Assembly: GCA_016931415.1 (NCBI GenBank)
Contig: JAFGEW010000079.1
Coordinates: 1 to 53,071, forward strand
DNA length: 53,071 nucleotides
Direction: 5' to 3'
DNA from: Verrucomicrobiota bacterium
GTDB taxonomy: Bacteria; Auribacterota; JABMQX01; JAFGEW01
In this document: positions 23,883 to 32,137 of the stretch, piece by piece
Layout of the letters: the number at the start of each line of letters is the position of its first letter
Position numbering within the stretch: position 1 is the stretch's first letter
Made by a program: the position numbers and the translations under genes
Notes under the pieces: generated by a model
What the model saw: only the letters and a program-made list of their open reading frames with translations
What the model was told of the DNA's origin: nothing
Databases searched by the model: none

Positions 23883-25919
23883 TTACGCTTCTTCCTTGGC
23901 CTTCTTGGCCGCCTCGACGATCTTCGGGATGATCTGGCCGGGCACTTCCTCGTAATGCGAGAAGCTCATCTCGAACGAGCCGCGCCCGCCCGTGATCGAG
24001 CGGAGCCCCGTGGCGAACGTGAACATCTCCGCTTGCGGCGCCTGCGCCTTGATGACCTGCAGGACGCCGTCGGGCTCCATGCCCAGTATCCGGCCGCGCC
24101 GGCTGTTGAGTTCGCCCGTGATGTCGCCCATGTAGTCGGCCGGCACGGTGACCGCCACCTCCACGATCGGCTCAAGCAGCGTCGGGCTGCACTCCATCAT
24201 GACCTGCTTGAACGCCTGCATCGAGGCGATCTGGAACGCGATGTCCGACGAGTCCACCGGGTGGTCCTTGCCGTAGAAGACCGCCGCCCGCACGTCGACC
24301 ACCGGGTAGCCGGCCAGCGGCCCCGCCGCCAACGCCTTGTGGAACCCCTTGTCCACCGACGGGATGAACTGCGTCGGGATCACGCCGCCCTTGACCTCGT
24401 TGACGAACTCGTAGCCCTCGCCGCGCTCGCGCGGCGCGAGCCGGCAGTGCACCTCGGCGAACTGCCCCGCGCCGCCCGTCTGCTTCTTGTGCCGGTACGA
24501 GCCCTCGGCCTTGCCCTTGATCGTCTCCTTGTAGGCCACCTTGGGGACGGTGAGCTCGACCTCGACGCCGAACTTGGACTTGAGCCGCTCGACCATCACC
24601 TCGAGGTGGATGTCGCCCATCCCCTCGATAACCAGCTCGTGCGTCTCGCCGTTGCGCGTCATACGGAACGTCGGATCCTCGTCGGCCAGCCGCGACAGCC
24701 CGGTGCCGATCTTGTCCTCGTCGCCGCGCGACTTGGCGTGCACGGCGAACGCCACCACCGGGGTCGGGAACGCGAACGGCGCATAACGCGCCTTGGTGCC
24801 CGGCAGGCAGATCGTATCACCTACGTGGGTATCCTTGAGCTTTGTGATCGCCACGATCGCCCCCGGCAGCGCCGAGCTCGCCGCCTCGATGTCCTTGCCG
24901 CTGACAAGCTGGAGCTTGCCGAAGCGCTCCTTGTGGTCGCGCGTGGCGTTGAATACCTCGGTATCGGACTCGAGCACGCCCGAGTAGACGCGCAGGAATG
25001 TGAGCTGCCCCACGTAGGGATCGGTGACGTTCTTGAACACCTGCGCCGTCATCGGGGCGTCCTTGGCTGCGGCGAACGTGTGGCCCTCGGCATCCTCGAC
25101 CGCCCCACGGTCGGCCGGCGACGGCGCCACCGCCACGATCGTGTCGAGCAGTTCCTTGACACCGATTTCCTTGGTCGCCGAGCCGCACAGGATCGGCACC
25201 ACTTTGCCCGTCGCTACGCCGCGGCGCAGGCCCGTGCTGAACTCCTCGTTGGACAGTGTACCCGCCTCAAGGTACTTCTCGAGCAGCGTGTCGTCGGCTT
25301 CGGCGATCGCGTCCACCATCGGCTCGCGGTTCTCGTCGATGAGCGCCTTGACTTCGTCGGGCGCACCGTCAATGCCGGCGCCCGTAATCATGTTCGCCAC
25401 GCCCCTGAAGTCGCGCTCGACGCCGATCGGGAACTGCACCGGCACGCACTTGGGGCCGAACTGCTCGCGCGCGGCGGCCACCACTTCGGCGAAGCTGCTG
25501 TTCTCCTTGTCGAGCTTGTTGACGAACAGGATCACCGGCACGCCGCGCTGCTGGAGCAGGCGCCACACCTTGCTCGTCTGCACCTCGATGCCGCCCACCC
25601 CGTCGATGACCAGCAGGGCGCAGTCGCACACGCGCGTGGCGCTCAACACCTCGCCGAAGAAGTCCGCCGCACCCGGCGTGTCGAGCATGAAGAGCAGCGT
25701 GTTCTGCCACTCGCAGCGCAACGCCGCCGTGGAGATGCTGATCTGGCGCGCCCGTTCCTCGTCGCTGTAGTCGCTCGTCGTCGTGCCGTTCTCGATGCTG
25801 CCGAGCCGGTTTGTCGCCCCGGCCGCGTGCAGGATCGCGTCGCACAACATCGTCTTGCCGCAGTTGCCGTGGCCGAACACGGCCACGTTGCGGATCTGCC
25901 CAACCTCACGTTGCTCCAT
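23883..25919 (-). CDS. Divergent EF-G-like translation factor GTPase (FusA2-type)
   Basis: The protein has 678 residues with the five-domain EF-G layout. The GTPase motifs are altered: G1 is GHGNCGKT (residues 16-23) in place of the canonical AHIDAGKT. G3 is D80-T-P-G-A84-ADF, so the catalytic histidine of DTPGH is alanine. G4 NKLD (134-137) and the G5-like CGSA are kept. Domains III-V are clear (IEGMGDIHLEVMVERLK, PVDSSDIAFQIASMQAFKQ, SRRGRILGMEPDG). This matches the EF-G-like subfamily, present beside canonical EF-G in many bacteria, whose function is poorly defined. GAGGAG stands seven bases before ATG 25919. Confidence 0.9.
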   Translation of the reverse strand: MEQREVGQIRNVAVFGHGNCGKTMLCDAILHAAGATNRLGSIENGTTTSDYSDEERARQISISTAALRCEWQNTLLFMLDTPGAADFFGEVLSATRVCDCALLVIDGVGGIEVQTSKVWRLLQQRGVPVILFVNKLDKENSSFAEVVAAAREQFGPKCVPVQFPIGVERDFRGVANMITGAGIDGAPDEVKALIDENREPMVDAIAEADDTLLEKYLEAGTLSNEEFSTGLRRGVATGKVVPILCGSATKEIGVKELLDTIVAVAPSPADRGAVEDAEGHTFAAAKDAPMTAQVFKNVTDPYVGQLTFLRVYSGVLESDTEVFNATRDHKERFGKLQLVSGKDIEAASSALPGAIVAITKLKDTHVGDTICLPGTKARYAPFAFPTPVVAFAVHAKSRGDEDKIGTGLSRLADEDPTFRMTRNGETHELVIEGMGDIHLEVMVERLKSKFGVEVELTVPKVAYKETIKGKAEGSYRHKKQTGGAGQFAEVHCRLAPRERGEGYEFVNEVKGGVIPTQFIPSVDKGFHKALAAGPLAGYPVVDVRAAVFYGKDHPVDSSDIAFQIASMQAFKQVMMECSPTLLEPIVEVAVTVPADYMGDITGELNSRRGRILGMEPDGVLQVIKAQAPQAEMFTFATGLRSITGGRGSFEMSFSHYEEVPGQIIPKIVEAAKKAKEEA

Positions 25920-26105
25920 TCACGCTCTCCTCACGTTCATGCACCGCGCGGGGTCGCCCCGCCCTCTCAGACAAAATCGCGACCCTCGGGGGTCGCGGCG
26001 CGATCACTCAGATCGCCTTCCCCTCCCCGCCTTCTGCCACGCTACCCACAGGCGGGCCGACACCCGGTGGGCACGGGCATCCGTCGGGACGGGTGGGCGC
26101 CCCGC

Positions 26106-26516
26106 TCACGCGAGGCGCGTCGTCGGGGCAAAAGGGCCCCGGATATCGCCGATGTGACGCACGTCCAGCGCCGTGCGGCCCACCAGCCGGCGCACCGCGC
26201 GCCAGTCCGCGTTGCGCTTGACGGTAACGGCCAGGAAGCTGCGGCCGTCTACCCACTTCATCAGGAGGCCGCCGTTCTGCCCAGCGACCAGCACGAAATT
26301 CGTCTCACCAAGATCGAGGCTGTCAGCCGAGCGCGACGCTTGGCGCATCACGGCCGCCGCCAGCGCCGAGAGGCGTTCCTTGAGCTCGGCGCTGTCGCTC
26401 GTGCACACCACCACGAGCCCCTCACCAGTGACCAGCGCCGCTTCCTCGACGTCGGGACAACTGCTCTTGAGCTTCTTGACCAGGTAGTCAAGGATCTGGG
26501 ACTTATTGCGGATCAT
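26106..26516 (-). CDS. Roadblock/LC7 domain protein
   Basis: The protein has 136 residues, most of them a single Roadblock/LC7 fold: EEAALVTGEGLVVVCTSDSAELKERLSALAAAVMRQ, then a strand segment NFVLVAGQNGGLLMKWVDGRSFLAVTVKRN. Bacterial members (MglB and relatives) act as GAPs or dimerisation platforms for small Ras-like GTPases. No MglA-like GTPase is visible in the window. The start at ATG 26516 (AAGG upstream) fits. The downstream neighbour on the same strand, after 186 bases, is an EF-G-like GTPase of a different class. Confidence 0.78.
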   Translation of the reverse strand: MIRNKSQILDYLVKKLKSSCPDVEEAALVTGEGLVVVCTSDSAELKERLSALAAAVMRQASRSADSLDLGETNFVLVAGQNGGLLMKWVDGRSFLAVTVKRNADWRAVRRLVGRTALDVRHIGDIRGPFAPTTRLA

Positions 26517-26705
26517 CCCGTACCTTGCCTTGGGGCGTCTCCGACTGCCTATCAGCCCCCCATCTCCGGCGCGTTACCATAGCCGCCGCCCCTACCACCG
26601 TCAAGGGCTTTTGGCGATCAAACAGGGCACACCACCCCGGACCCGAGGCGACTCGTGAGGGGTCAGCACTTCGAACCCTGCATCGAAAGCGTGATCGCAT
26701 GAGCA

Positions 26706-26727
26706 ACCCCAGGTGAGGCCCAGGGGT
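26706..26727 (-). terminator. Hairpin downstream of the COQ7-like gene
   Basis: ACCCCAGG (26706-26713) and CCAGGGGT (26720-26727) form an eight-base stem with one A-A mismatch and a six-base loop. It is about 60 bases beyond the stop of the gene ending at 26787. No T-run follows. The rest of the 270-base gap shows nothing coding. Confidence 0.35.
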
Positions 26728-26786
26728 GTCCAGAACAGAAACCGACCATGAGGGAGTGGGCAGGTGCCTCTCGGCGCAGACGAGGC

Positions 26787-27341
26787 TCACGCCTCCCGCC
26801 GCAGTTCGCCAAGCAGCGCGCGCCAGCGGTTGATGTGACCGCCCTCGTCGGCCTGGTTCTTCTCGACGACCTTGCGCACGTCGTCCTCCCACTCGACCGT
26901 TTCGAGCAGCTCGGCGTAATGATGGACGGCCTTGGCCTCGACCCAGATACCGGTCTTGAGCACCATCTTGGCCCCCATCAACCGCGAGAAGCAGCCGAAC
27001 ACCCAGCCGACGATCCAGTAGGCCCAACGGAACTTGCTCGGCTTCCAGCCATACTCGTAGAGCTTGGCCTGGAAGTCCATCAGGTGCGTCATCTCGTTGC
27101 ACATCGCCGCAACGAGCTGCCGGTTGTGCTCCGTGCGCTTGCGCGTGAGCTGGAACTTGTAGATGGTCACCGCCATCGTCTCGAGCGTGTGCAGCGTCAG
27201 CAGCGCCTTCTCTGTCCTCTTGAGTCGCTCAGGCGCCAGCCTCTCGCCGCGAAGCCGGATGTCCTCGACCTTCAATTGGGGCCGGATGATCCCGGTGTCG
27301 TACGCCGGGCTTACGAGCGATTCGGGTCTCTGTCCTTCCAT
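26787..27341 (-). CDS. COQ7-like ferritin-fold di-iron protein
   Basis: The protein has 184 residues from ATG 27341, preceded by GAGGAG. Di-iron ligands are spaced as in the COQ7/demethoxyubiquinone hydroxylase group: E54 (HTLETMAVTIYKF), E83-x-x-H86 (CNEMTHLMDF), E135 (GIWVEAKAVHHY) and E166-x-x-H169 (ADEGGHINRW). A semi-hydrophobic stretch, RWAYWIVGWVFGCFSRLMG (residues 105-123), suggests membrane association, also as in COQ7. Actual hydroxylation of a quinone is inference; other ferritin-like roles are possible. It lies 50 bases upstream-to-downstream from the AraB-type kinase gene on the same strand. Confidence 0.8.
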   Translation of the reverse strand: MEGQRPESLVSPAYDTGIIRPQLKVEDIRLRGERLAPERLKRTEKALLTLHTLETMAVTIYKFQLTRKRTEHNRQLVAAMCNEMTHLMDFQAKLYEYGWKPSKFRWAYWIVGWVFGCFSRLMGAKMVLKTGIWVEAKAVHHYAELLETVEWEDDVRKVVEKNQADEGGHINRWRALLGELRREA

Positions 27342-27391
27342 GGTGGGACTCCTCGTGCCCCTTCTCCGCCCTGTCCAGGTCGGTCCCGCCC

Positions 27392-29452
27392 CTACCGCCG
27401 TCTGGCACCCTTGGCCGGCTTCTTGGCCACCTTCTTGGCCGGCTTCTTGGCCACCTTCTTGGCCACCTTCTTGGCCACCTTCTTGGCCGGCTTCTTAGCC
27501 GCCTTCTTGGCCGCCTTCCTGGCCGCTTTCTTGGCCACCTTCTTAGCCGCCTTCTTGGCTGCCGCTTTTGGGGGCTCCTTCTCAGGCACCTTGCTGACTA
27601 CTGGCGTCTGGAGCGCCTTCGGGGCCACCATCGGTGTCGGCTTCGGAGCGACCTTCGGAGCCGCCGCCGGCTTCGCTTCCATCGCCGGTTTCCTCGCCTT
27701 GACCGCTGCAGGCACGGGCTTCGGTTTCCGCGCGCTCGATCTGGCAAACGCAGGTTCGGCCAGCGGAGCGGCCAGTTCCCCAGTGATCGCCTCCGCCTTG
27801 AGCGCCTTGAGATGCTTCATCACGCTCCCGTCGTCGCGACCCAGGGCGTCGTGCATCTTCTCATAGAGCTTGAACAGCTTGCGGTAGGCCTTGTTGCGCT
27901 CGGGGTCCGGCTCGTAGCGCTCCTTCTTGATCCCGGCCATATAGCGCGCCGCATCGACAATGGTCTCGTACCCGCCCGCGTGCCGCCCCGCGGCCACGGC
28001 GCCGAACATGGCCGAGCCGACCGCGCAGGCCTGCTCGCTACGCGCAATCTTGATCGGCCGGTTGGTCACGTCGGCGAAGACCTGCATGACAAACGGGTTC
28101 TTGGTCAGGCCGCCACAGGCGTAGATCTCTTTCACATCGACGCCCGCCTTGACCGCCTGATTGATGATGATGGTGGTCCCGAACGCCGTCGCCTCAATCA
28201 CAGCCCGGTAGATTTCCTCCGGCTTGGTGGTCAGCGTCATGCCCATAAGCAGACCGGTCAGGTCGGCGTCGACAAGCACCGAGCGGTTGCCGTTCCACCA
28301 GTCGAGCGCGAGCAGGCCGCTCTCGCCGGGGCGCAAGGCGGTCGCCTTGGCGGTGAGCAGATCGTGGATGTCCTTTCGCCGGGCGCGAGCCTCCTTGGCG
28401 TAGGACTCGGGGACGCAGTTGTCGACGACCCAGGCGTAGATGTCGCCAACGGCGGTCTGGCCCCCCTCGTAGCCGTTGTAGCCGGGTATGATGCCGTCGT
28501 TGACGTAGCCGCAGTAGCCCTCGACCGCCTGCTTGCGCTTGGCCAGCACCATGTGGCACACGCTGGTGCCCATGATCATCAGCATCTTGCCCTCGTCGGT
28601 GATCGTTGCCGCCGGCACGGCCACGTGCGCGTCCACGTTGCCCACCGCGACGGCCGTGCCCGGCAGGAGTCCGGTGAGCTTGGCCGCATCTTCGGTGATC
28701 TCGCCCGCCTTGGTGCCCTGCGGGTAGATGTCGCGCGACATCTTGGTGTCGACCACATGCTTGAACGCCGGGTGCAGCGCCTCGAAGAAGAGCTCGGACG
28801 GGAAACCTTCGTCCTTGTCCCACATCGCCTTGTAGCCGGCGGTGCAGGCGTTGCGGCGCTCGTGTCCGGTGAGCTGGAGCACGATCCAGTCGGCCGCCTC
28901 GATCAGCCGGTCGCACGACTGGTAGACGGCGGGCGCCTCGTGCAGGATCTGCAGCGCCTTGGGAAAGAACCACTCCGAGCTGATCTTGCCCCCGTAGCGC
29001 GAGAGCCACTTCTCGTTGCGCTTCCGCGCCGTCTGGTTGATCAGGTCTGCTTCGGGTTGCGCGGCGTGGTGTTTCCAGAGCTTGACCCAGGCATGCGGCT
29101 CCTTGCGCCACCGCTTGTCGAAGCACAGCGGGTTGCCCGACGTGTCAATGGGCATCATCGTGCACGAGGTGAAGTCGATGCCGACGCCGATCACCTCGTG
29201 CGGCTTGACCTTGCCGCGACGCATCGCCTCGCGCGGCGTGCGCTTGAGCGCTTCGAGGTAGTCGGCCGGATCCTGGAGTGCCCAGTCGTGGTCGAGCTTT
29301 GCGCCGCCCGGAAGCCGTTCGTCGATCACGCCTCGCCTGTAGACGTACTGCGAGGTTGCCACCTCGTTGCCGTTGGTGACGTCCACGAGCACGGCGCGGG
29401 CCGACTCGGTGCCGAAATCGATGCCGAGTGCGTAACGTTTGCCGCTGGCCAT
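27392..29452 (-). CDS. araB: FGGY-family kinase (L-ribulokinase-like) with histone-H1-like C-terminal tail
   Basis: FGGY kinases phosphorylate sugars; this one looks most like AraB (L-ribulose to L-ribulose 5-phosphate). The protein has 686 residues from ATG 29452; AraB proteins usually have about 560. N-terminal ATPase motif is ALGIDFGTESARAVLVD; then VIGVGIDFTSCTMMPID, GNVDAHVAVPAA, GTSVCHMVL and IYACGGLTKNPFVMQVFADV. After the kinase (to about residue 573) comes a 113-residue tail: first Pro/Ala/Lys-rich, then about 58 residues of AAKK, VAKK and PAKK repeats ending GARRR. Such tails are typical of histone-like DNA-binding proteins, not kinases. No araA or araD is in the window. Three 18-bp repeats precede the start. 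Confidence 0.88.
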   Translation of the reverse strand: MASGKRYALGIDFGTESARAVLVDVTNGNEVATSQYVYRRGVIDERLPGGAKLDHDWALQDPADYLEALKRTPREAMRRGKVKPHEVIGVGIDFTSCTMMPIDTSGNPLCFDKRWRKEPHAWVKLWKHHAAQPEADLINQTARKRNEKWLSRYGGKISSEWFFPKALQILHEAPAVYQSCDRLIEAADWIVLQLTGHERRNACTAGYKAMWDKDEGFPSELFFEALHPAFKHVVDTKMSRDIYPQGTKAGEITEDAAKLTGLLPGTAVAVGNVDAHVAVPAATITDEGKMLMIMGTSVCHMVLAKRKQAVEGYCGYVNDGIIPGYNGYEGGQTAVGDIYAWVVDNCVPESYAKEARARRKDIHDLLTAKATALRPGESGLLALDWWNGNRSVLVDADLTGLLMGMTLTTKPEEIYRAVIEATAFGTTIIINQAVKAGVDVKEIYACGGLTKNPFVMQVFADVTNRPIKIARSEQACAVGSAMFGAVAAGRHAGGYETIVDAARYMAGIKKERYEPDPERNKAYRKLFKLYEKMHDALGRDDGSVMKHLKALKAEAITGELAAPLAEPAFARSSARKPKPVPAAVKARKPAMEAKPAAAPKVAPKPTPMVAPKALQTPVVSKVPEKEPPKAAAKKAAKKVAKKAARKAAKKAAKKPAKKVAKKVAKKVAKKPAKKVAKKPAKGARRR
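27395..27565 (-). repeat. Codon-level repeat encoding the Lys/Ala tail
   Basis: A short unit (on the plus strand TTCTTGGCC followed by ACC, GGC or GCC) recurs about a dozen times with few changes. It encodes the AKK-type repeats of the kinase tail. Its near-identity at DNA level suggests growth by replication slippage. The antisense frame reads as a false Leu/Ala/Phe-rich protein. Confidence 0.75.
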
Positions 29453-29501
29453 GTGTCCGCGTCCTCCCCTCTGCATTCTCGCTCGCAATCTGTAGGTGCG
29501 C

Positions 29502-29555
29502 GGCAACCGGAGTTGCGTCGGCAACCGGAGCTGCTTCGGCAACCGGAGTTGCTGC
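29502..29555. repeat. Three tandem 18-bp hairpin repeats upstream of the kinase gene
   Basis: Three adjacent units at 29502-29519, 29520-29537 and 29538-29555 begin GGCAACCGGAGTTGC, with one or two changes between units. Units 1 and 3 are dyad-symmetric, GCAAC-CGGA-GTTGC; unit 2 has one mismatch. The array sits eight bases past the upstream gene's stop and 50 bases before the kinase start. It could be a multi-operator or an RNA structure. Confidence 0.8.
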
Positions 29556-29562
29556 GCCTTCA

Positions 29563-31935
29563 TCATGACCCCCGTGGCGCTGGCGCATGCAGCGGTGCGT
29601 TGCGTTGGTCACGGTGCCCGATCAGGTCGAAGTACTTGAACGTCCTCGACCGCTTTCCATCGGGATCAGTCAGCCTCAGTCCAAACGTGACCGGCTCGCG
29701 AGCCGTCTCCTGCAGCACAATCCGGACAATGATCTCGTTCAGGCCGGCTCGGAGTGTCAGTGCGGCAGAGCCGTCTACCGGCAACGCCACCGCCTCTCGG
29801 TTGACCCACACCTGCGGCGCGGGCGTTGTCTTGGCCGCCATGCCCGCTAACCTGAGGGAGACACCTGTCGGCTTGCTTCCAGGCACCTCGACGATCGCGG
29901 TAGCCAGGTACAGCCCCGCCGCATGCCGCCGAGGCGGGGCCAAGGCCAGGCAGAACGAATCGGCGTCGACCAGCTTCGGCGTCCACGACACGGGGCCGTC
30001 CAGCCCCTCGAAGGTCTTCTCCCTGTCTGGCATCAAGTCAAACGGAAAGCCCTCGAGCGCGTTCGACGGGTCGACCCAAGCCACCGGACCGAGCACCAGC
30101 CACATCCGGGCGTGCGTGGCCGCTGCGTCGAGAGCCTGGATCTCAACGCGCAGCCGTTCCTTGAGGCCTTCTGAAAGCCCCTCTACCTTGAGACGTGAAG
30201 CCAGCAGGTCGCTCAGGTCCTCGGCCTTGGTGAGCCGCAGGTGCTGCCGTGCCATCCACCCGGGCTCGGGGCGCCTCGTGGCCAACTCGGCCGACAACAT
30301 CCAACCGTCGATCAGCTCGGGCCGGAAAACGGCCGCCGGCTCCTCCAGGTTGAGCAAGCCGATACCGAGCGTGAGTTCGTAGGCCCGCAGCAGATCCTGC
30401 CAAAACTCGTTAGCTCGAGCTGCCGGGACTTGGGCAAACACTTGCTCGAGCGTCAACACCGCTTCGCGGTAGTCGGCCTGACGCAGATGCGCGACAGCCC
30501 GTCGCCAAGCGCGTGACCATTCGGGCTCCTCGGGGTCCTCGACGAACCGCGGACACGCCAGCGGGTCACCGATGTAAATGAGCTTCCACGGCCCACGAAA
30601 CTGCACGGGCAACGTGTCCTTGCGCTGGAAGGCCTCCGCGTAGGTGCCGCCGGCCACCAGAGTGCGTGCCACAGTCTGCGCGGCGTTGAAAGACGGGGCA
30701 TATGGTTCGGAAACCGCTCCATAGTACACGTAGGCCCCGTTCAGCAGCCACCGGCCCGCGAGCGTATCGGTCAGGCTCGGATTGCCCGCCGAACCGCTCT
30801 GGGCAAAGAACACGACACAGGGCGGCCCCTCGGGAACATCCTCTACCGTGGCGGACGACCACTGATAGGCGCTGCCGACTGACTGAAGATGAATGAAGCC
30901 GAATCCGTGTCCCCCTTCGGTCAGGCGTCGCCATAGGCTGACTTCGGCCGTTGGCTTGGCGCGCAGATGGCGATTGACCGTGTTGACCTTGGTCCGCAAC
31001 ACCTGGTAGCCCTTCTCGCCTTCCAGACCGTGGATGTTGACCCAGCGATCGAAGTAGAGCGCGCGGGGCGTCTCGGCGAACAGGCCGGCCATCGCCTGGT
31101 AGAGGGCCATCTGTGGCGCCGCCTCGATAAGCAGGCCGCAGTAGGCGTAGACAGACGGCTCGCCCGTCCCAGGGCCGCTCTCGATGAGGCCGCTCCTCGT
31201 AAGCCTCCCGATCGCGTCGGTCATCGAATACCCGGCAACATTGGTCACCTTCTCGCGGCGCTCCGGGAACCAGTAAGCGTGGGGCATATTGAGCGCCAAG
31301 GTGATGTAGTCGATGCCCTGGCCAAGACCCTCGTAAGGATAGCCCCACTGCTTGACTCCATCGAGGATCGCAATGCGTAGATGCTCTTTGACATCTTCTT
31401 TGGCCGAATGCTTGAAAGCCTTGTCCTCGGGCGATCGTTTCGACGCGCTCGTGTGGAAAACGATCGGTTGATGGCGCCCGGCCGCCAACGCCAGCCCCCC
31501 AGCAAACTCAGCATCGGTCACGTTGGTCACCACCACGCCCCGGGGCACGATGCCAAGTCCGTTCAGCCGCGCCTTCAAGGCATCTTCCTCCACCTTTGCC
31601 GGCGCGTCATCGAGCGTCTCCGGCCCCCAGGCCGCGTACAGCGTGCGGTAAATCAGGCTCCGGTCGATGCGACCGACCTTCCTCTTCCCCAACTTCTTGA
31701 CCTGGGCGCCAGGGTAGCCTTTGAGGAAAATGTCGAGGAAGTGGCCTTCACCGATGAAGATGGGGAAATGGATGTCCTTGTCCCACAGGCTGATCGCATA
31801 CGTAAACGTCTCGACGTCGGGAACGACGTATACCACGCGTTCGCCTGCCTCGGCAGTGCGGCACAGGGCTGGGGCGAGCATCAGCGTGCACACGAGGCAC
31901 AACAGAATGCCCACTGATTGTCCCCTGAGACCCAC
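29563..31935 (-). CDS. Large secreted protein with C-terminal beta-sandwich-like region, function unknown
   Basis: The protein has 790 residues from GTG 31935 with AAGGAG seven bases upstream. An N-terminal signal (VGILLCLVCTLMLAPALCRTAEA) directs export. The central part (about 130-470) contains PIVFHTSASKRSPEDKA, GYSMTDAIGRL, and CVVFFAQSGSAGNPSLTDTL followed by AGRWLLNGAYVYYGAVSEPY. That last segment recalls the end of gingipain/caspase-like folds, but I find no clear Cys-His dyad. The C-terminal 170 residues (MWLVLGPVAWVDPSN to LRAGLNEIIVRIVLQE) resemble a carbohydrate-binding beta-sandwich. No function can be given. Base composition looks less GC-extreme than its neighbours. Confidence 0.8.
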   Translation of the reverse strand: MGLRGQSVGILLCLVCTLMLAPALCRTAEAGERVVYVVPDVETFTYAISLWDKDIHFPIFIGEGHFLDIFLKGYPGAQVKKLGKRKVGRIDRSLIYRTLYAAWGPETLDDAPAKVEEDALKARLNGLGIVPRGVVVTNVTDAEFAGGLALAAGRHQPIVFHTSASKRSPEDKAFKHSAKEDVKEHLRIAILDGVKQWGYPYEGLGQGIDYITLALNMPHAYWFPERREKVTNVAGYSMTDAIGRLTRSGLIESGPGTGEPSVYAYCGLLIEAAPQMALYQAMAGLFAETPRALYFDRWVNIHGLEGEKGYQVLRTKVNTVNRHLRAKPTAEVSLWRRLTEGGHGFGFIHLQSVGSAYQWSSATVEDVPEGPPCVVFFAQSGSAGNPSLTDTLAGRWLLNGAYVYYGAVSEPYAPSFNAAQTVARTLVAGGTYAEAFQRKDTLPVQFRGPWKLIYIGDPLACPRFVEDPEEPEWSRAWRRAVAHLRQADYREAVLTLEQVFAQVPAARANEFWQDLLRAYELTLGIGLLNLEEPAAVFRPELIDGWMLSAELATRRPEPGWMARQHLRLTKAEDLSDLLASRLKVEGLSEGLKERLRVEIQALDAAATHARMWLVLGPVAWVDPSNALEGFPFDLMPDREKTFEGLDGPVSWTPKLVDADSFCLALAPPRRHAAGLYLATAIVEVPGSKPTGVSLRLAGMAAKTTPAPQVWVNREAVALPVDGSAALTLRAGLNEIIVRIVLQETAREPVTFGLRLTDPDGKRSRTFKYFDLIGHRDQRNAPLHAPAPRGS

Positions 31936-32137
31936 GGCTGTGCTCCTTACTGCGCGCTACATGCCGGCACGGATTGTCAGCAAACAGGTAGGCAATTGCA
32001 ACAGTTTTGTGGCCTGAGTTACCCTATTTGACGCAGCCGACACCCGCCCGGCGACAGGAATCTGATCACGGCGGGAGTTTCTGGCGTATAAGGTGCCCCC
32101 CAGGTACAATCGGCCGACGCAGAATAGGACGGACTGG

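Noticed and set aside
23838-26582. Plus-strand open frame of 914 codons
   Set aside because: It is antisense to the EF-G-like gene, rich in Arg, His and Leu with no domain; a by-product of GC-rich codon use.
26525-26716. Small plus-strand ORF of 63 codons in the gap between the Roadblock and COQ7-like genes
   Set aside because: No good ribosome binding site and no biased codon use or recognisable feature.
26640-26720. tRNA-like T-loop GGGTTCGAA on the minus strand
   Set aside because: No pairing T-stem, acceptor stem or anticodon arm could be drawn around it.
26748-27866. Plus-strand frame encoding a Leu/Ala/Phe repeat that looks like membrane helices
   Set aside because: It is the mirror image of the Lys/Ala repeat in the kinase tail; the kinase frame is supported by its motifs and start.
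29502-29555. Short CRISPR array
   Set aside because: The repeat units are contiguous 18-mers without spacers, and no cas gene is present.
27812-30382. Plus-strand open frame of 856 codons
   Set aside because: Antisense to the kinase and secreted-protein genes, which have recognisable motifs or good signals and starts; no motif in this frame.
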